Below, piece after piece: positions 11,721 through 22,420 of a DNA stretch of 64,000 nt. The notes under the pieces are model-generated. The model had not been told where the DNA came from. It searched no databases and was given only the letters and a program-made list of their open reading frames with translations. Source of the stretch: Neurospora tetraspora (taxonomy: Eukaryota > Ascomycota > Sordariomycetes > Sordariales > Sordariaceae); contig NW_026944387.1 of NCBI RefSeq assembly GCF_033439725.1, positions 2,790,001-2,854,000 on the forward strand, written 5' to 3'. Within the stretch, counting starts at the first letter, position 1, and each line of letters opens with the position of its first letter. The translations under genes and the position numbers were made by a program.

Positions 11721-12654
11721 TGGGTATGTGGAAGGATAGAGTGATATAAGTCTAGTACAAAGGAGGGAGGGCGAGCACTGCTGGCAGTGACCAAACCAAA
11801 TTCAAGTCAATACAGAAGAACCAAAGAAGGAAGAGCACAGCTCACTCATCTCATGTTTGCTGTACGAGCGGCTGTTCAGGACTCGGGATGGACCCTCGGG
11901 ATGTGTCCGTGATCGCTGCCCGATGTTACAGCTGTGGGGAATTGGTTGAATGGGTCCCGCAAGATTGCTCTAAGAACGGGAACTTGTCTCGGCGTTTTCC
12001 CCTCACCCAGCACTAGATAACGAAGAAGAGGATGGAAATCTCGAGTGCTACTTGCCCCGGCCAAAGCCTGGCCCCTATAAATACTGATATGGAAGCTGGA
12101 GAATAAAAAGCCGGAAGGGCGATGGAGTCGAGTCGCATACCCGTGGGTGCCGTGGGATGTTCCCGGTCGGGGTTGACAATTCCGACTCGGAATGGAGTCT
12201 TGTTGTGCACGTTTGCTCCAATCACATGCGGCTGCATAATTTTGCCTGTTTCTGATTGGATTCATACCATTGATGCGGTCTAGCTCCCTCAGAAGGCTGC
12301 GTTGGCCTGTGTGCCGTTGTCAAGCTATCTCGCAGTACCCAGTTCTTGGTGCTAGTGCCCCCAGGTCCCCTCCAGTCGATCTAGTCAGTTCCCCGTGAAA
12401 CCATTTTTTATCTTGACTTTTTCCTCTCCCCCCTTTCTCTCTTCTTTGCATCTCGTCGCCGGCGTTAACTTTTCCCCCACGATCATTGCTTTCAGCGTCA
12501 TCTCGGTCCTCCCACTCATCTGATTTCCAGGGTAAGTCAGGAAGCGCGCAATGGCTCGGTTTGGACCTGGCCGTGTGTATGTCCATTGGTTATCAGAGCG
12601 GCCGTGCTGATGCTATCAACCACCTGTCCAGAAAAATCCCACAACACCGTCAAG
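11721..12654. promoter_or_regulatory. intergenic region and cytochrome b5 promoter/leader
   Basis: No gene is supported. Minus-strand frames at 11876-12265 look like chance frames. From about 12405 to 12480 the plus strand is a strong CT-rich tract, typical of a highly expressed fungal gene's promoter or transcription start region, and it leads into the probable leader intron at 12532. Confidence 0.45.
12532..12631 (+). other. probable 5'-leader intron of cytochrome b5
   Basis: A perfect GTAAGT donor follows TTCCAGG. There is a CTATCAAC-like branch site near 12613 and a TCCAG acceptor 24 nt before the start codon, giving a 100-nt intron. It would remove an upstream ATG at 12550 that otherwise opens a 19-codon upstream reading frame. 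This is inferred from splice signals alone. Confidence 0.5.
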
Positions 12655-13340
12655 ATGTCCGCCGAGTTCACCTACCAGGATGTTGCCGAGCACAACACCA
12701 AGAAGGATCTCTACGTCGTGATCCACGACAAGGTGTACGACATCACCAAGTTCGTCGACGAGCACCCGTAAGTTTGTCCGGTCTTCTGTGCCTGTGCCGC
12801 ACCCATTGCACGTCCCACACGTTCCAGTCACGTCCTCCGATCCTCGACTTCCCGCTTCCCCGCATTGGACACTCGGCATCTGGAAAGAGGAAACATGTGT
12901 TGACCCGGTTTTCTTTTGTGATAAACAGCGGTGGTGAGGAGGTTCTCCTTGACGTCGGTGGCCAGGACTCGACCGAGGCTTTCGAGGATGTCGGTCACTC
13001 TGATGAGGCCCGCGAGGCCCTCGAGCCCCTCCTTGTCGGCACCCTGAAGCGCCAGGTAAGAAAGCTCCCCGTTCCCAGATATACATATGTGGCTTCGGAT
13101 GCCATTCGCATGTGACGATAAAACAGTTTCAACTGACACGTTGCTCTTTTCAACAAACAGGCCGGTGACCCCAAGCCCAAGGCTCCCCTTCCCGGTTCTC
13201 TCGCTCCCGCTGCTCAGACCGGCACTGCCACCGGTCTCGGCGTCGGCCTCTACGCCGTCCTCGTTCTCGGTGGTGTTGCCGCCTTCGCTGCCTACCAGTA
13301 CCTCCAGGCCCAGCAGGCCGGCGCTGCTCCCAGCGCTTAA
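12655..13340 (+). CDS. cytochrome b5, tail-anchored
   Basis: Three exons (12655-12767, 12929-13055, 13161-13340) give 139 residues. Both introns have GTAAG donors and AACAG acceptors. The heme-binding domain is complete: the HPGG motif spans the first splice junction (His37), and the second axial ligand is His61 in DVGHSDEA. A Pro/Ala linker leads to a C-terminal hydrophobic anchor (about 108-132, GVGLYAVLVLGGVAAFAAY) that would place it on the ER or outer mitochondrial membrane. It donates electrons to fatty-acid desaturases, sterol enzymes and some P450s. The third-exon codons are strongly C-ending, which fits high expression. Confidence 0.95.
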
Positions 13341-14804
13341 GCGCATCCAATCGCAAATCTTCCGGTTGCTTACTGACCTATCGGCCGTCGAACCGCGCCG
13401 TGGGAGGCACGGAGGGTCCGAAGAGACGAGAAACTTTCTCCGTTGCAAACTCCGGGGAAAGGATGGGGAAACCCCGCCCAAACACACACGGTCACCAAGA
13501 ATCTACGGGTAGCATTTCAACGACTTTTAGGATCAAGAGTCCAGAACGCCTCAACGACGATCCTTGCGCATCTATCTTTCCAAGTGAAGCCGAGGCATCA
13601 TCGAGCTCTTTTCTTTACCGGCGGGCTATCCTTTACCCCATCAACAAGCCATTTTCGACGGACATAAAACGCCATGAAACGGAGATGTGTTTTGAGCGAG
13701 CCTGAACGCTTCTTTCGCTGAGAAGAACAGATCATTTTACCCTTTAACTAGGTGTTAGGATATATGGGAACAGAGAGGGATCATTGTGGGAATAAACATA
13801 CATTAGTCGTTACTGCTCAATTGAAACAGAGACGGTATATGAACACAGCACAGAATTACCCTATGATGCACCTTGTCTGACATTATCAATATTGTCGAAC
13901 GTCTTTTGTAAGCCAACGGTTCGTTTACGCAACATAACATTGCCCCCAGAGTTCGTCTACTAATGGAAGTTGCCTTTGCTTACAACGAGGATGCTTCTAT
14001 CCCAATCTTCAAACGAGACATAATGGCTGTAAATAGAGACCAACTAATAACTGATTGGAACTGCCATCTCAACTCAAAGGTGTAGATATTCACTCTCACT
14101 TAAACTTGAAGTGCTAATACTCGTCACCTGTCAATTTCTTGTAGGTGAAGATGGCCGGTCTGTAGGTAGTGAGCCGCGAGAAACGAGGCCTTGCCCGGGA
14201 GTTGTGGCCTTTGCTTTTCACATATAAAGGTACCTCTCTCGTCTTTCATCCTATCTTGACGAGGGTCTTGTCTGAACGTCGTGCCGCTCACTAATAATAG
14301 TGAGCCTTCTTATTAGTGTACCACAACAAGCTGAGGTTTCTTCAGGAAGAAATCTCAACGCAGCAAAGAACAATAGTCGTGAATCGAAACTCGAGCCACC
14401 AAGCGAATTGGGAAGTCGCGTCCCCTTGCGAGGATCACTTGCAAGGCTGAAGCGGCACCACTGCAGTAGCACACAGCCCTGAAATTTAGGGACCCCGTAC
14501 CCCATAGCGAATCACGGCTAGCGGCATCTGGAACCCCAGCCCCAGCCCGGGCCGCAGGCTCCAACGCATGCGCAATCAATGATCCATTCATCCTGCGACC
14601 GGACTTGAACAAGAAATCCAGTCCTCATTCTTTCAACAACGAAAAACCGCCCATCAGACCTCTCACCTTCGCGAACCACCGACAAAGCATCTTGGAAAGC
14701 GATCCTTAACGTCCCGACAACACACGTACCGGTACCCCTTCCGAACACCGACCCGAAACTTAATTGTCACCTGCCAGACCGACCGACATTCGAAACCGCC
14801 CACG
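13341..14804. other. intergenic region
   Basis: This 1.46-kb stretch holds the 3' flank of cytochrome b5 and the promoter of TFA2. A short perfect inverted repeat (GGCTCACTATTATTAGTGAG-type) lies near 14286-14305. I searched by eye for tRNA and 5S rRNA promoter boxes and found none. Confidence 0.4.
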
Positions 14805-15713
14805 ATGTCGAGCTCACTCGAGCGTCAACAGGCGTCTTTCATGAGCAGCATGTCCGCCGCTTCCTCGAAGCTGGCGGGCACCAAGCGCACTCTCGCCCCG
14901 CCATCGCCGTCGCCCTCGGTCGGATCCGTCGCCTCGGCCATCGCCGCCGGCAACAGCACCCCTCGCAAGACGGCAGACCGCGTCGACACGCCCGCCCACA
15001 ACATCGTCTACTCGCAGCCGGCCGCCACCGGCACCGGTCTCAACATCATTACGCAGGTGACGTACGCGATTGCCTGGCTCCGTGGCAAGGATGAGCCGCG
15101 CACGTACCTGGAGATTCTGGGCCACCTTTCGGGCCTGCACTGGAGCCCGTCGTACCAGGAGGAGTTCGTCGAAGCGATGCGCCGCACGCGCGAGATCCAG
15201 TGGATTCCCGACCCGAACCTGAGCGAGCAGACTTGGCAGAGCGGGACGTACCTCCACCGGCCCAAGGTGCCGGGAGTCCGGAACAAGACGCAGCTGCTGG
15301 CCTACCTGCAGAAGAAGACGGACGCGAGCTGCGTGGGCGTCAAGGAGCTCAAGGACGGTTGGCCCGATTGCGAAAAGGCCATCAACGAGCTCGAGGCGGA
15401 GCACAAGATTCTGGTGATCCGCGTCAAGAAGGAAGGGTCGCCGCGCTATGTCTGGCTGGATGATCCCAGCTTGTTCCACGAGGTCGATCCGGAGCTGAAG
15501 GTCATGTGGCAGAAGGTCGAGGTGCCGGGAACCGATACGATCGTTCAGCGACTCAAGGCCGCGTCGCAGAAGCCGGCGAGCGAGGACCCGAGGGATAAGA
15601 TGACGGCTGCGCCGAAGGCGGAAAAGAAGAAGAGGGCGCAGAGGAGGACGGGCAAGGCGACGAATACGCATATGGAGCATTTGCTCAAGGATTACAGCCA
15701 CATGAAGCGGTAA
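14805..15713 (+). CDS. TFA2: transcription initiation factor IIE beta subunit
   Basis: A single exon gives 302 residues. After a Ser/Ala/Pro-rich N-terminal tail (about 1-65) comes the first winged-helix core (NIITQVTYAIAWLRGKDEPRTYLEILGHL), then a second (KTQLLAYLQKKTDASCVGVKELKDGWPDCEKAINELEAEHKILVIRVKKE), and a basic Lys/Arg-rich tail (about 265-302). This is the family layout of TFIIE beta/Tfa2, which with TFIIE alpha recruits TFIIH to the RNA polymerase II preinitiation complex. Two upstream ATGs occur near 14569-14580 in the presumed leader. The 3' end is convergent with FMP52. Confidence 0.94.
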   Translation: MSSSLERQQASFMSSMSAASSKLAGTKRTLAPPSPSPSVGSVASAIAAGNSTPRKTADRVDTPAHNIVYSQPAATGTGLNIITQVTYAIAWLRGKDEPRTYLEILGHLSGLHWSPSYQEEFVEAMRRTREIQWIPDPNLSEQTWQSGTYLHRPKVPGVRNKTQLLAYLQKKTDASCVGVKELKDGWPDCEKAINELEAEHKILVIRVKKEGSPRYVWLDDPSLFHEVDPELKVMWQKVEVPGTDTIVQRLKAASQKPASEDPRDKMTAAPKAEKKKRAQRRTGKATNTHMEHLLKDYSHMKR

Positions 15714-16752
15714 ACGGGCTTCGCATCGTGTGGGTCCTTGATTTTTTTTCTCCTGGCTTGGGAAGACGTTCAGGCGGTTAATGGCAGGTGAAAAGCTGTG
15801 GGATCGGACGTGGCCGTTACGACGGGACAATTGAGGGAATGACCGCCTTACGAAAAGGGGCTATCTTTCACCATCACTTTTCGAAGACATCCAAGGGAAC
15901 GCTTTTTTTTTTCCCGGCTTTTTATATCAACACAACAACTACACGAACAAAGCATTTGGGAATGGCGTTCAGAGGGAACTTTGCGGGGCAAGGGGGCTTT
16001 TTTTCATGGTCGCAATCAGAGAGACGGATACAGTAGAGGTAAACTCTTACAAGGAAAATCTGCAAAGAGTCACGGTATCCGAGTGGTCTAATCAGCGGGT
16101 TCATTCGATTGTCTTTACATTTCCTTTACGCAATACTATGGCGAAATCATCAAAAGAGGGGGATTTGAGGGACATTAGCAACGAAAACCAGGCGTCTCAT
16201 CGATGCCTTCAGGTCTGTGTTTGAAGATACTCGCAATATGAATTGAGGTGAGAAGATCAGTTTAACATCACAAATATACACAATCAGCACACCGTTGGAC
16301 AACCACAACCCATTGTGTCTTCCTATTTCCAAGGCCACAACATCGTAACCCACATTATCCTCATATATATGAGCAGCCCTCACATTGACGACGATCCACT
16401 TCATGCCATGACCTCTTTCAGTTGAGACGGGTTTTGTACACGCCCTCCTAAACCAATCACGTTGCGTCTCCATGCAGCCAGCCTTGACGCTTCCATTCCG
16501 GTTGGACTGGTCCATTGTCCTGAGGAAGGTGAAAACCTAGTAGCACAACTACTCTGACTTGAACTCAAAATCTGTGTCGTGCTCAACGCCTAGGTCGTCT
16601 CCATTCATACACCATTTCCCCCTTCGATACCTGCCATTACTCTCACAACCTATAGCCCTCAAAGCTCGACACTGATAGAAAGCTTTGTGGCCGATCGATT
16701 CCCTCCCTTCCCACGTCATATCCCGCGGTGGATCTCTTCCTAAACACCCTCC
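15714..16752. other. convergent intergenic region
   Basis: These are the 3' flanks of TFA2 and FMP52. They include a run of nine T at about 15739-15750 and another at about 15903-15912. No gene is supported. Confidence 0.4.
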
Positions 16753-17481
16753 TTACTCCTTCCACTCATCCCTCCCCAACTTGACAATGTCATCCTGCTC
16801 CAACACCCACCACTTCCCCGGCGCCTTCCCCTCCTCCACCATCCTCACCGCCTTGACCGCCGCCCTCGCAATCACCTCCGCCTCCTGCGCAAACCGATCC
16901 TGCACGCCCAAGCTGACCCACCTGCCCAATCCCCTCACAACCCCATACAACAATCCCTGACCCGCATGCTGCGCCTTCTCCCTCTCCCCCAAAATCAACC
17001 CAGGCCTGAGGATAATTCCATGCTCGAAATCGAGACTCTGAATCGTATCCTCCACCCCGACCTTCATCTGCGCATAAGGAAACTTGGTGCTCAACGGTCC
17101 CCGCATTCCACCAGAGGACACAAAGACAAAGTTCTTGACGCCCGCTTGTTTGGCGGCTTTGGCCAGGTCCACGTTGAGGTCGTGGTCGATCTTCCACTGG
17201 TTGGCGATGCCGCCGGCGGCGGCGCGGGTGGTGCCCAGGGAGGAGATGACGGTTGTGGGCAGGGGGACGAGGGAGGAGAGGAGGGTGGGCCAGGTTGAGG
17301 TGTCGCTGTTGACGGTGGGCGAGAGCAGGGAGGAGTTGGTTGGGTTCGGGGGGGCGCGGCGGGAGATGGTTTGGATTTGGGAGGTGGTGGTGGGCGAGGT
17401 GAGGAAGGTGGAGAGGATGTGGGAGCCGACGAGGCCGGTTGAGCCGATTATGGCGGTGGAGGTGGTTGAGGAGGTTGACAT
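16753..17481 (-). CDS. FMP52: Fmp52-type mitochondrial outer membrane NAD(P)-binding protein
   Basis: A single minus-strand exon gives 242 residues. It has an N-terminal Rossmann nucleotide-binding motif (AIIGSTGLVGSHI, about 10-22), a VFVSSGGMRGP block and a YAQMK sequence where short-chain dehydrogenase-like proteins carry the Tyr-x-x-x-Lys pair. The C-terminal part (QDRFAQEAEVIARAAVKAV) is typical of Fmp52, the fungal relative of human HTATIP2/TIP30. Yeast Fmp52 is reported in the mitochondrial outer membrane; its reaction is not known. The length is normal. It is divergent from TSR2. Confidence 0.9.
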   Translation of the reverse strand: MSTSSTTSTAIIGSTGLVGSHILSTFLTSPTTTSQIQTISRRAPPNPTNSSLLSPTVNSDTSTWPTLLSSLVPLPTTVISSLGTTRAAAGGIANQWKIDHDLNVDLAKAAKQAGVKNFVFVSSGGMRGPLSTKFPYAQMKVGVEDTIQSLDFEHGIILRPGLILGEREKAQHAGQGLLYGVVRGLGRWVSLGVQDRFAQEAEVIARAAVKAVRMVEEGKAPGKWWVLEQDDIVKLGRDEWKE

Positions 17482-18522
17482 GTTGTGTTGTTTGTATTGG
17501 TGTTTGTGTGTTATGGTAGGTTAGCTGGTGGTTGAAGTAAGTTCGTGATGGTGGTAAGAGAGGGTGAAGAGCTACGGGGATGAGTTGAAAGGGAGCTCTT
17601 CAAGATGATGAAATCTCAGTGGGGTGTTGAACCACGCGAGCATGGAGGGGAGGAACCGTTTGATAGGAAAATGTGGGGACAACATTCATTCAGGTAACGG
17701 CGCTAGGATAGACTGCCATATGATGATGGCTCAAGTTCGTTGCCTACGGTCAAATATTGCTCCATGATTTTCGGAGTCGGCGAACTACATGAAGCTTAAC
17801 TCACGGAGATAAAAACATGATAATCTCCGAGTTCCCGTTAATTTCACTTTTTCCGAGTTTAGTACGAATGTGATGAGCACATCGAACGAAGCAAGATGTC
17901 ATCTGTAAATTATGTGACAGTGTTCCATAGTTGAGAAGCGATTCAGAAACGGTTATTGCAAGGGTTTGACTTTTGAGAACCATGTGCGGAGCTTGTTCGA
18001 TGGAGCCGAGCTCTCGTTGCAGAGAACCCTGATGGACCATCGAGACCATAGATCGAGCCTCAATCCTCGGCGATTTCTCACTTCGTCTGATTTATACATC
18101 ACCAATATCACTCATACTCTTACCGTGGCTCTTGAACAAGGTGCCAGAATAACATCGAAGTAATTGCCGCCGTTAAAATGAGCCTCGGCAGGAATTGGAA
18201 AACTGAAGGCGTACAGAGCTCAATGTTAATGTCGTCATAGAAGCAAGGACCAAAGTCTAACTCGACCTCGACCCTAACCCTGCCCAGGAAACCGCATGCC
18301 CCACTCATCCCGCAATTGGAGCCGAGAAATCGGAAAAAGATCTTTCCAAAAGTCTCGACTGGAAAAAAAGTCAACATTGCCCCTCCTCCTCCGCCAAAAA
18401 TAAATTCAGCATCGCCCAACTTCACGATCCTTTGCGCTTTCCACGTCGCACCCTCGCGCAACACCACTCTCTGCATACCGAAAGCTTCATAATCTCAACC
18501 ACAAAATAACCAAACTGCAATC
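17482..18522. promoter_or_regulatory. shared divergent promoter region, FMP52 / TSR2
   Basis: About 1.04 kb lies between divergent starts. There is an A-run near 18361-18369 and several GGAGGAGG/CCTCCTCC-type tracts near 18380-18400. No coding gene is supported. Confidence 0.4.
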
Positions 18523-19231
18523 ATGGCTACCCCCACCCCAGGTAAGCTTTGCGACACCGGTCAAGAAAAGCGAGAGAGGCAGTGACTAACTCCCCATCTC
18601 CCTCTCCAAAGCAACCTGCCAATCCCAATTCGAACAAGGCGTCGCCATCTCCCTTCACCTCTGGCCCGCGCTCTCCCTCGCCGTCCAAAACAACTGGGGC
18701 GGTCCCGACTCCGCCGACAAGCGCGACTGGTTCGCCGGCGCCGTCGTCGACCTCTTTCCCGACCTGAACAAAGTCCTTGCTCCTCAATCCCAACAAAAAC
18801 AAGAAACGACGACACAAAAATCCGGCGACGACCATGAAGAAGCAACAGAAGAACCCGACCAGCTCGACATCGAGACCGTCCTCCTGCAAGTGATGTTGGA
18901 CGAGTTCGAGGTCAACGTCGACGACGACTCGGCCTTCGAGGTGGCCGAGCAGATCCTACGCGTGCGCCTGGGCTGCCTGAAGGGCAAGTTTGACGAGGTG
19001 GACGCGCTGCGCAGGCGGTTTGAGGGCAAGGGAGGCAAGAACGTGGTGTTCAAGAAGGCGGAGGACCAGGACAACGATACCGACTGGGACACCGATGATG
19101 ACGAGGAGGCCGACAGTGATGAGGAGATGGGCGAGGCGCCCGCGCTGGTTCCCACGCAGCCCAAGGAGAAGGTGGAGCCTGAGGTGGATGAGGATGGGTT
19201 CACCAAGGTTGTGGGCAAGAAGAGGAGGTAA
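18523..19231 (+). CDS. TSR2: pre-rRNA-processing protein TSR2
   Basis: Two exons (18523-18541 and 18612-19231) give 212 residues. The first exon is only 19 nt; the intron has a GTAAGC donor and an AAAG acceptor. The family core is clear: FEQGVAISLHLWPALSLAVQNNWGGPDSADKRDWF, then an acidic region with LQVMLDEFEVNVDDDSAFEVAEQI. The C-terminus is very acidic (about 155-190) and closes with DEDGFTKVVGKKRR, a common Tsr2 ending. Tsr2 escorts Rps26 and helps 20S pre-rRNA processing. It is convergent with the BSD gene, with about 400 bp between stops. Confidence 0.94.
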
Positions 19232-19636
19232 ACTGGGTTTTCATCCGTCCAAACTTGAAGGTTGAGAAAGGGAGGTGGGAAGGGCTGTGTGACGGGAGGA
19301 TGATTATATCCCTGGTTAGCCCCCGTTCACTGGACGAAGATGAGGGCTGGTCAGGATAAGAAGCAGAAGGGGGGCAAATGAGGAAACGTGGGAGCAATAA
19401 GCAACGGCAACTTGCTCTCCCAGGCTCTGCGCAAAGAGATTTGCAGAAACAGGGTCTCAATATTGACGGTCACAACATGCGGGCTCATCTCACATCACTC
19501 CGAAACCTTCAACCATAACTAACCAAGTTTAAACGCCGACTCAAGCCAGTATTATCATCGCCCGTATACCATTACAGTCGTGTCCAGCACATGTACTCAA
19601 CAACCCAATTCGCCCCTTAACGTCATTCTCCGAACT
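19232..19636. other. convergent intergenic region
   Basis: About 400 bp lies between the stop codons of TSR2 and the BSD gene. No further feature is seen. Confidence 0.4.
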
Positions 19637-21190
19637 TTACTCCCAGTCTTCCTCATCACTGCTCTCATCGGCCTTGCGACCCTCCTTGGGACTGTTGGGC
19701 GCACGGCTGGGAACACCAGAAGCAGCGCCAACGACGTCATAGCTCGCTTCGCTGTCGGCCTGCGACTTCTCGTCGTTGGACTTTCTGGGTTCCGAGGGCT
19801 TCAGACTGCCCTGAGCGGCGGCGGCGCTCGATGGTGGGTGAATGGTGGTGGAAGATTCGGTCGAGGGAGATCGCGGGGCCGGCTTTTTGGTGGCAGCTGG
19901 CGCAGCCTTATCTTCTCCGGATGTCTCCTCCTCCGAAGAGTCTTCCTCCTCTGAGGAGTCCTCATCCCAACCAACTTCCTCTTCAGCGGAAGCAGCTGTA
20001 TTAATGGTAACTTGTTAGCATAGCGTTCGTAGACTGCGGGGAAAAGCGAAATCTCTCCCAAAATCCATTCAAATCCATCCAACCAAGAATTGACTCTCTT
20101 ACCCTTAAGCAAATCCCTCCTCCTCGCCTCAGCCGTCTCAATGCCGTGCCTCAAGAAGTAATATCTCTTCCAGAAATCCGCATACGGCACCTGATCAGGC
20201 ACCAGCTTCTCCATCGTCGCCCTAAGCTCCGGGTACTTATCCAGATCCGCCGCGATCGCCTCCGTCTTCTTATCGACATCAAACTCCTTAACCCAAGTGT
20301 CGTACTCCTGTCCGCTCGCGGGCTCCTTGAAGCTCTCAGGGGTGGTGTGGATGACATGCAGCTGCGCGTCGAACCGCGACGTGTGAATCACCCGCTTGCC
20401 CTGCGCGTCCTTGCTCTCGAAAAGCACGCCATTGTTATTCCTGCCCTCCTCGGTCCGCTTGGCCGCTTCCTCTTCGCTCGGCGGCGCAATCTTGATGGCG
20501 TCCTTGAGAAAGTCGCGCAGGTTCGAGCCAAAGCGCAGGAGGGCCTCGTCGGCGGCGTCCTCAGCCTTTTGGAGGTCCTTGAGACGCTTGGCGGCCTCGC
20601 CACGCAGCCGGGCGAGGACCGAGTCGTCTTCCTGCTGCTGCTTAAGGGAAGCCTCGGCGGACAGGTCCTTGGCGGTTGTGGGGGTCGTTTGTTCGTCTTT
20701 GGAAGTGGTAGAGGAGGAGGATGAAGCTGCCGCGACTCCAGACGAGGCGGCGGCGGCGGCCGAGGCAGCAGCCTGGGTGGTGGCTATGGAGAGAGCGCGG
20801 GTGCGGCTGATGAGGGTGGTGCGCAGGTCGCTGAAACCGCGCGTGGCATCTTGACTGACGGCTGAGAGTTCCTTTTCGGCTTCGCGGTAGACGGATTCGC
20901 CCTAAATGAGTTGAGAAGAGACAAGAGTTAGTTGGTCTAGTTTGGTAGTGTCGCGCGACTTGGAGCCTTTGTTGGTCATGTGAAAGGCGGTGACCACATA
21001 CCTGCTTCACAACATTGCCCAGGAAACCACCGATCCTGGCACCCCAGGGACTGTTCGAAAAGGCCCGGTAGGCGTCTTGAAACTCGGCGTTCAAGGTCGG
21101 AGGTTGAGCTGGCGTCTTATCCGATGACGAGGAGGCTTGGTTGTCATCGGTCAAGGTCTCCTCCTGGATGTGGTCGTATGCGACATCCAT
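19637..21190 (-). CDS. BSD domain-containing protein
   Basis: Three minus-strand exons (21190-21002, 20901-20103, 19995-19637) give 448 residues. Donors are GTATGT and GTAAGA; acceptors are TTTAG and TACAG. The N-terminus contains [27 protein letters not shown]-type sequence shared by fungal BSD proteins. An Ala/Ser-rich linker, a coiled segment ([22 protein letters not shown]) and the BSD domain (about 262-316, with the aromatic pair in FWKRYYFL) follow. The C-terminus is acidic and Ser-rich (EEDSSEEE) and ends in DEEDWE. BSD domains occur in TFIIH p62, synapse-associated proteins and DOS2-like proteins; this one resembles the last group, but the exact role is uncertain. The chosen ATG is the first one; the frame stays open upstream without another ATG. 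Confidence 0.88.
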
Positions 21191-22420
21191 GGCTACCACT
21201 ACTGTATGGATTTGGTCGACAGCGTCTGCTATAAGCTCGGTGGTACTTGGGTAAGGTACTGTTCCAAGACGAAGAAACGTGTGTATGGATTCAGATATTG
21301 CCAAGAACTCTGATTTTACGATACACGCCGTGGGATGTGATCACGGTTGCAGTCGATGTGTTGATTGTTTGGCGCGACATTCGAGGATGTCGATTTCCTG
21401 GTGGATGGGAGGCTGATCGATCCCTTGAATCCCCGCCGCATCTGTAGCGCTGCCGTCGGGTCTTGCCCGTGCGGGTGTCATGGTGCCGCATCCACTGTGG
21501 GGAAATGCAAGCACTGCAGAGCAACCGCCGCCGAGAGACAAGCACGGGCCTTTTACACTACAAAAGAAAAGACTCGACCGGGCTTTAAACCACATGTTAG
21601 TCGGTGACACCGTTCTTTGAGACTCTTGAAAGCCGAAGCCGACCACGGGACAAGCTTATCGTCTGTCCAACATGGCCTGATTTGGTGTAGAGGTACCCAG
21701 GCTTAGCCAGGTAGTTGAATGTCTTTGCCCGAACCGGATCGCAAGCCGCTTGTAAGCGTGGAATATTTTGTAGCCACTCGGAGACAAGCCATGCAGGTGT
21801 CCGATCAGTCGTTTGAACTGCCGACAAGAACCAACGTGAGGTGGAATCTTCAATGGAATGATATCCACCATTTGGAGAGTCTCGGACTCTCAGTGGCAAA
21901 CCATGCCAAACTCAAGCTAGTTGCGATGGTAATAATTAACACCGAGGGCGCTCATCTACCTCCTTTATTAAACAAATTCCCCTGGCCGTTGCCCAATTGG
22001 ACACCGTACCCGTGGTTTAGGTTTATAAAGTTGAGTGCATTGACACGGGCAACTCTTATCTGGAACCCGCTCACGTCGAATCGGTCAACATCATCCTCTA
22101 CAGTATGTAGTGAGACAGAATGTAACAAAAGAAATCCCATTTTGGCAAAGATACCGACATACATATCGGAAACGGTGGGATTGATTGTCTGCATCTGAGA
22201 TAACTGTCAAGTCCTTTTGTTGGATGAATCGACTCGGAGTGTCATCGGACATCGGCATCCAATGTCAAGTGTGCTGACAGTTGCCAGAGCCGGCCTGACA
22301 GGGTGTCAAGGCACGGCGGACCGTCGAGGAACAATCCAGACATTCGACTGATTCTCGCTGACAAATTGACTTGGACTGAAACCCCTCCACGCTCCACTTG
22401 GCGACCCTCAAGCGTCCATG
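21191..22420. other. distal part of the BSD / Yap1 divergent intergenic region
   Basis: No gene is supported. It must hold the promoter of the BSD gene. Two upstream ATGs on the plus strand near its right end, at 22224 (17 codons) and 22418 (88 codons), would be upstream reading frames for the bZIP gene if transcription began that far away. Confidence 0.4.

Noticed and set aside
13341-14804. Possible tRNA, 5S rRNA or snoRNA in this intergenic region
   Set aside because: No A/B promoter boxes, no clover-leaf arms and no convincing C/D box pair could be found by eye.
14814-15830. 338-codon minus-strand frame
   Set aside because: Antisense to TFA2 and composed mostly of Arg and Leu; a codon-bias shadow.
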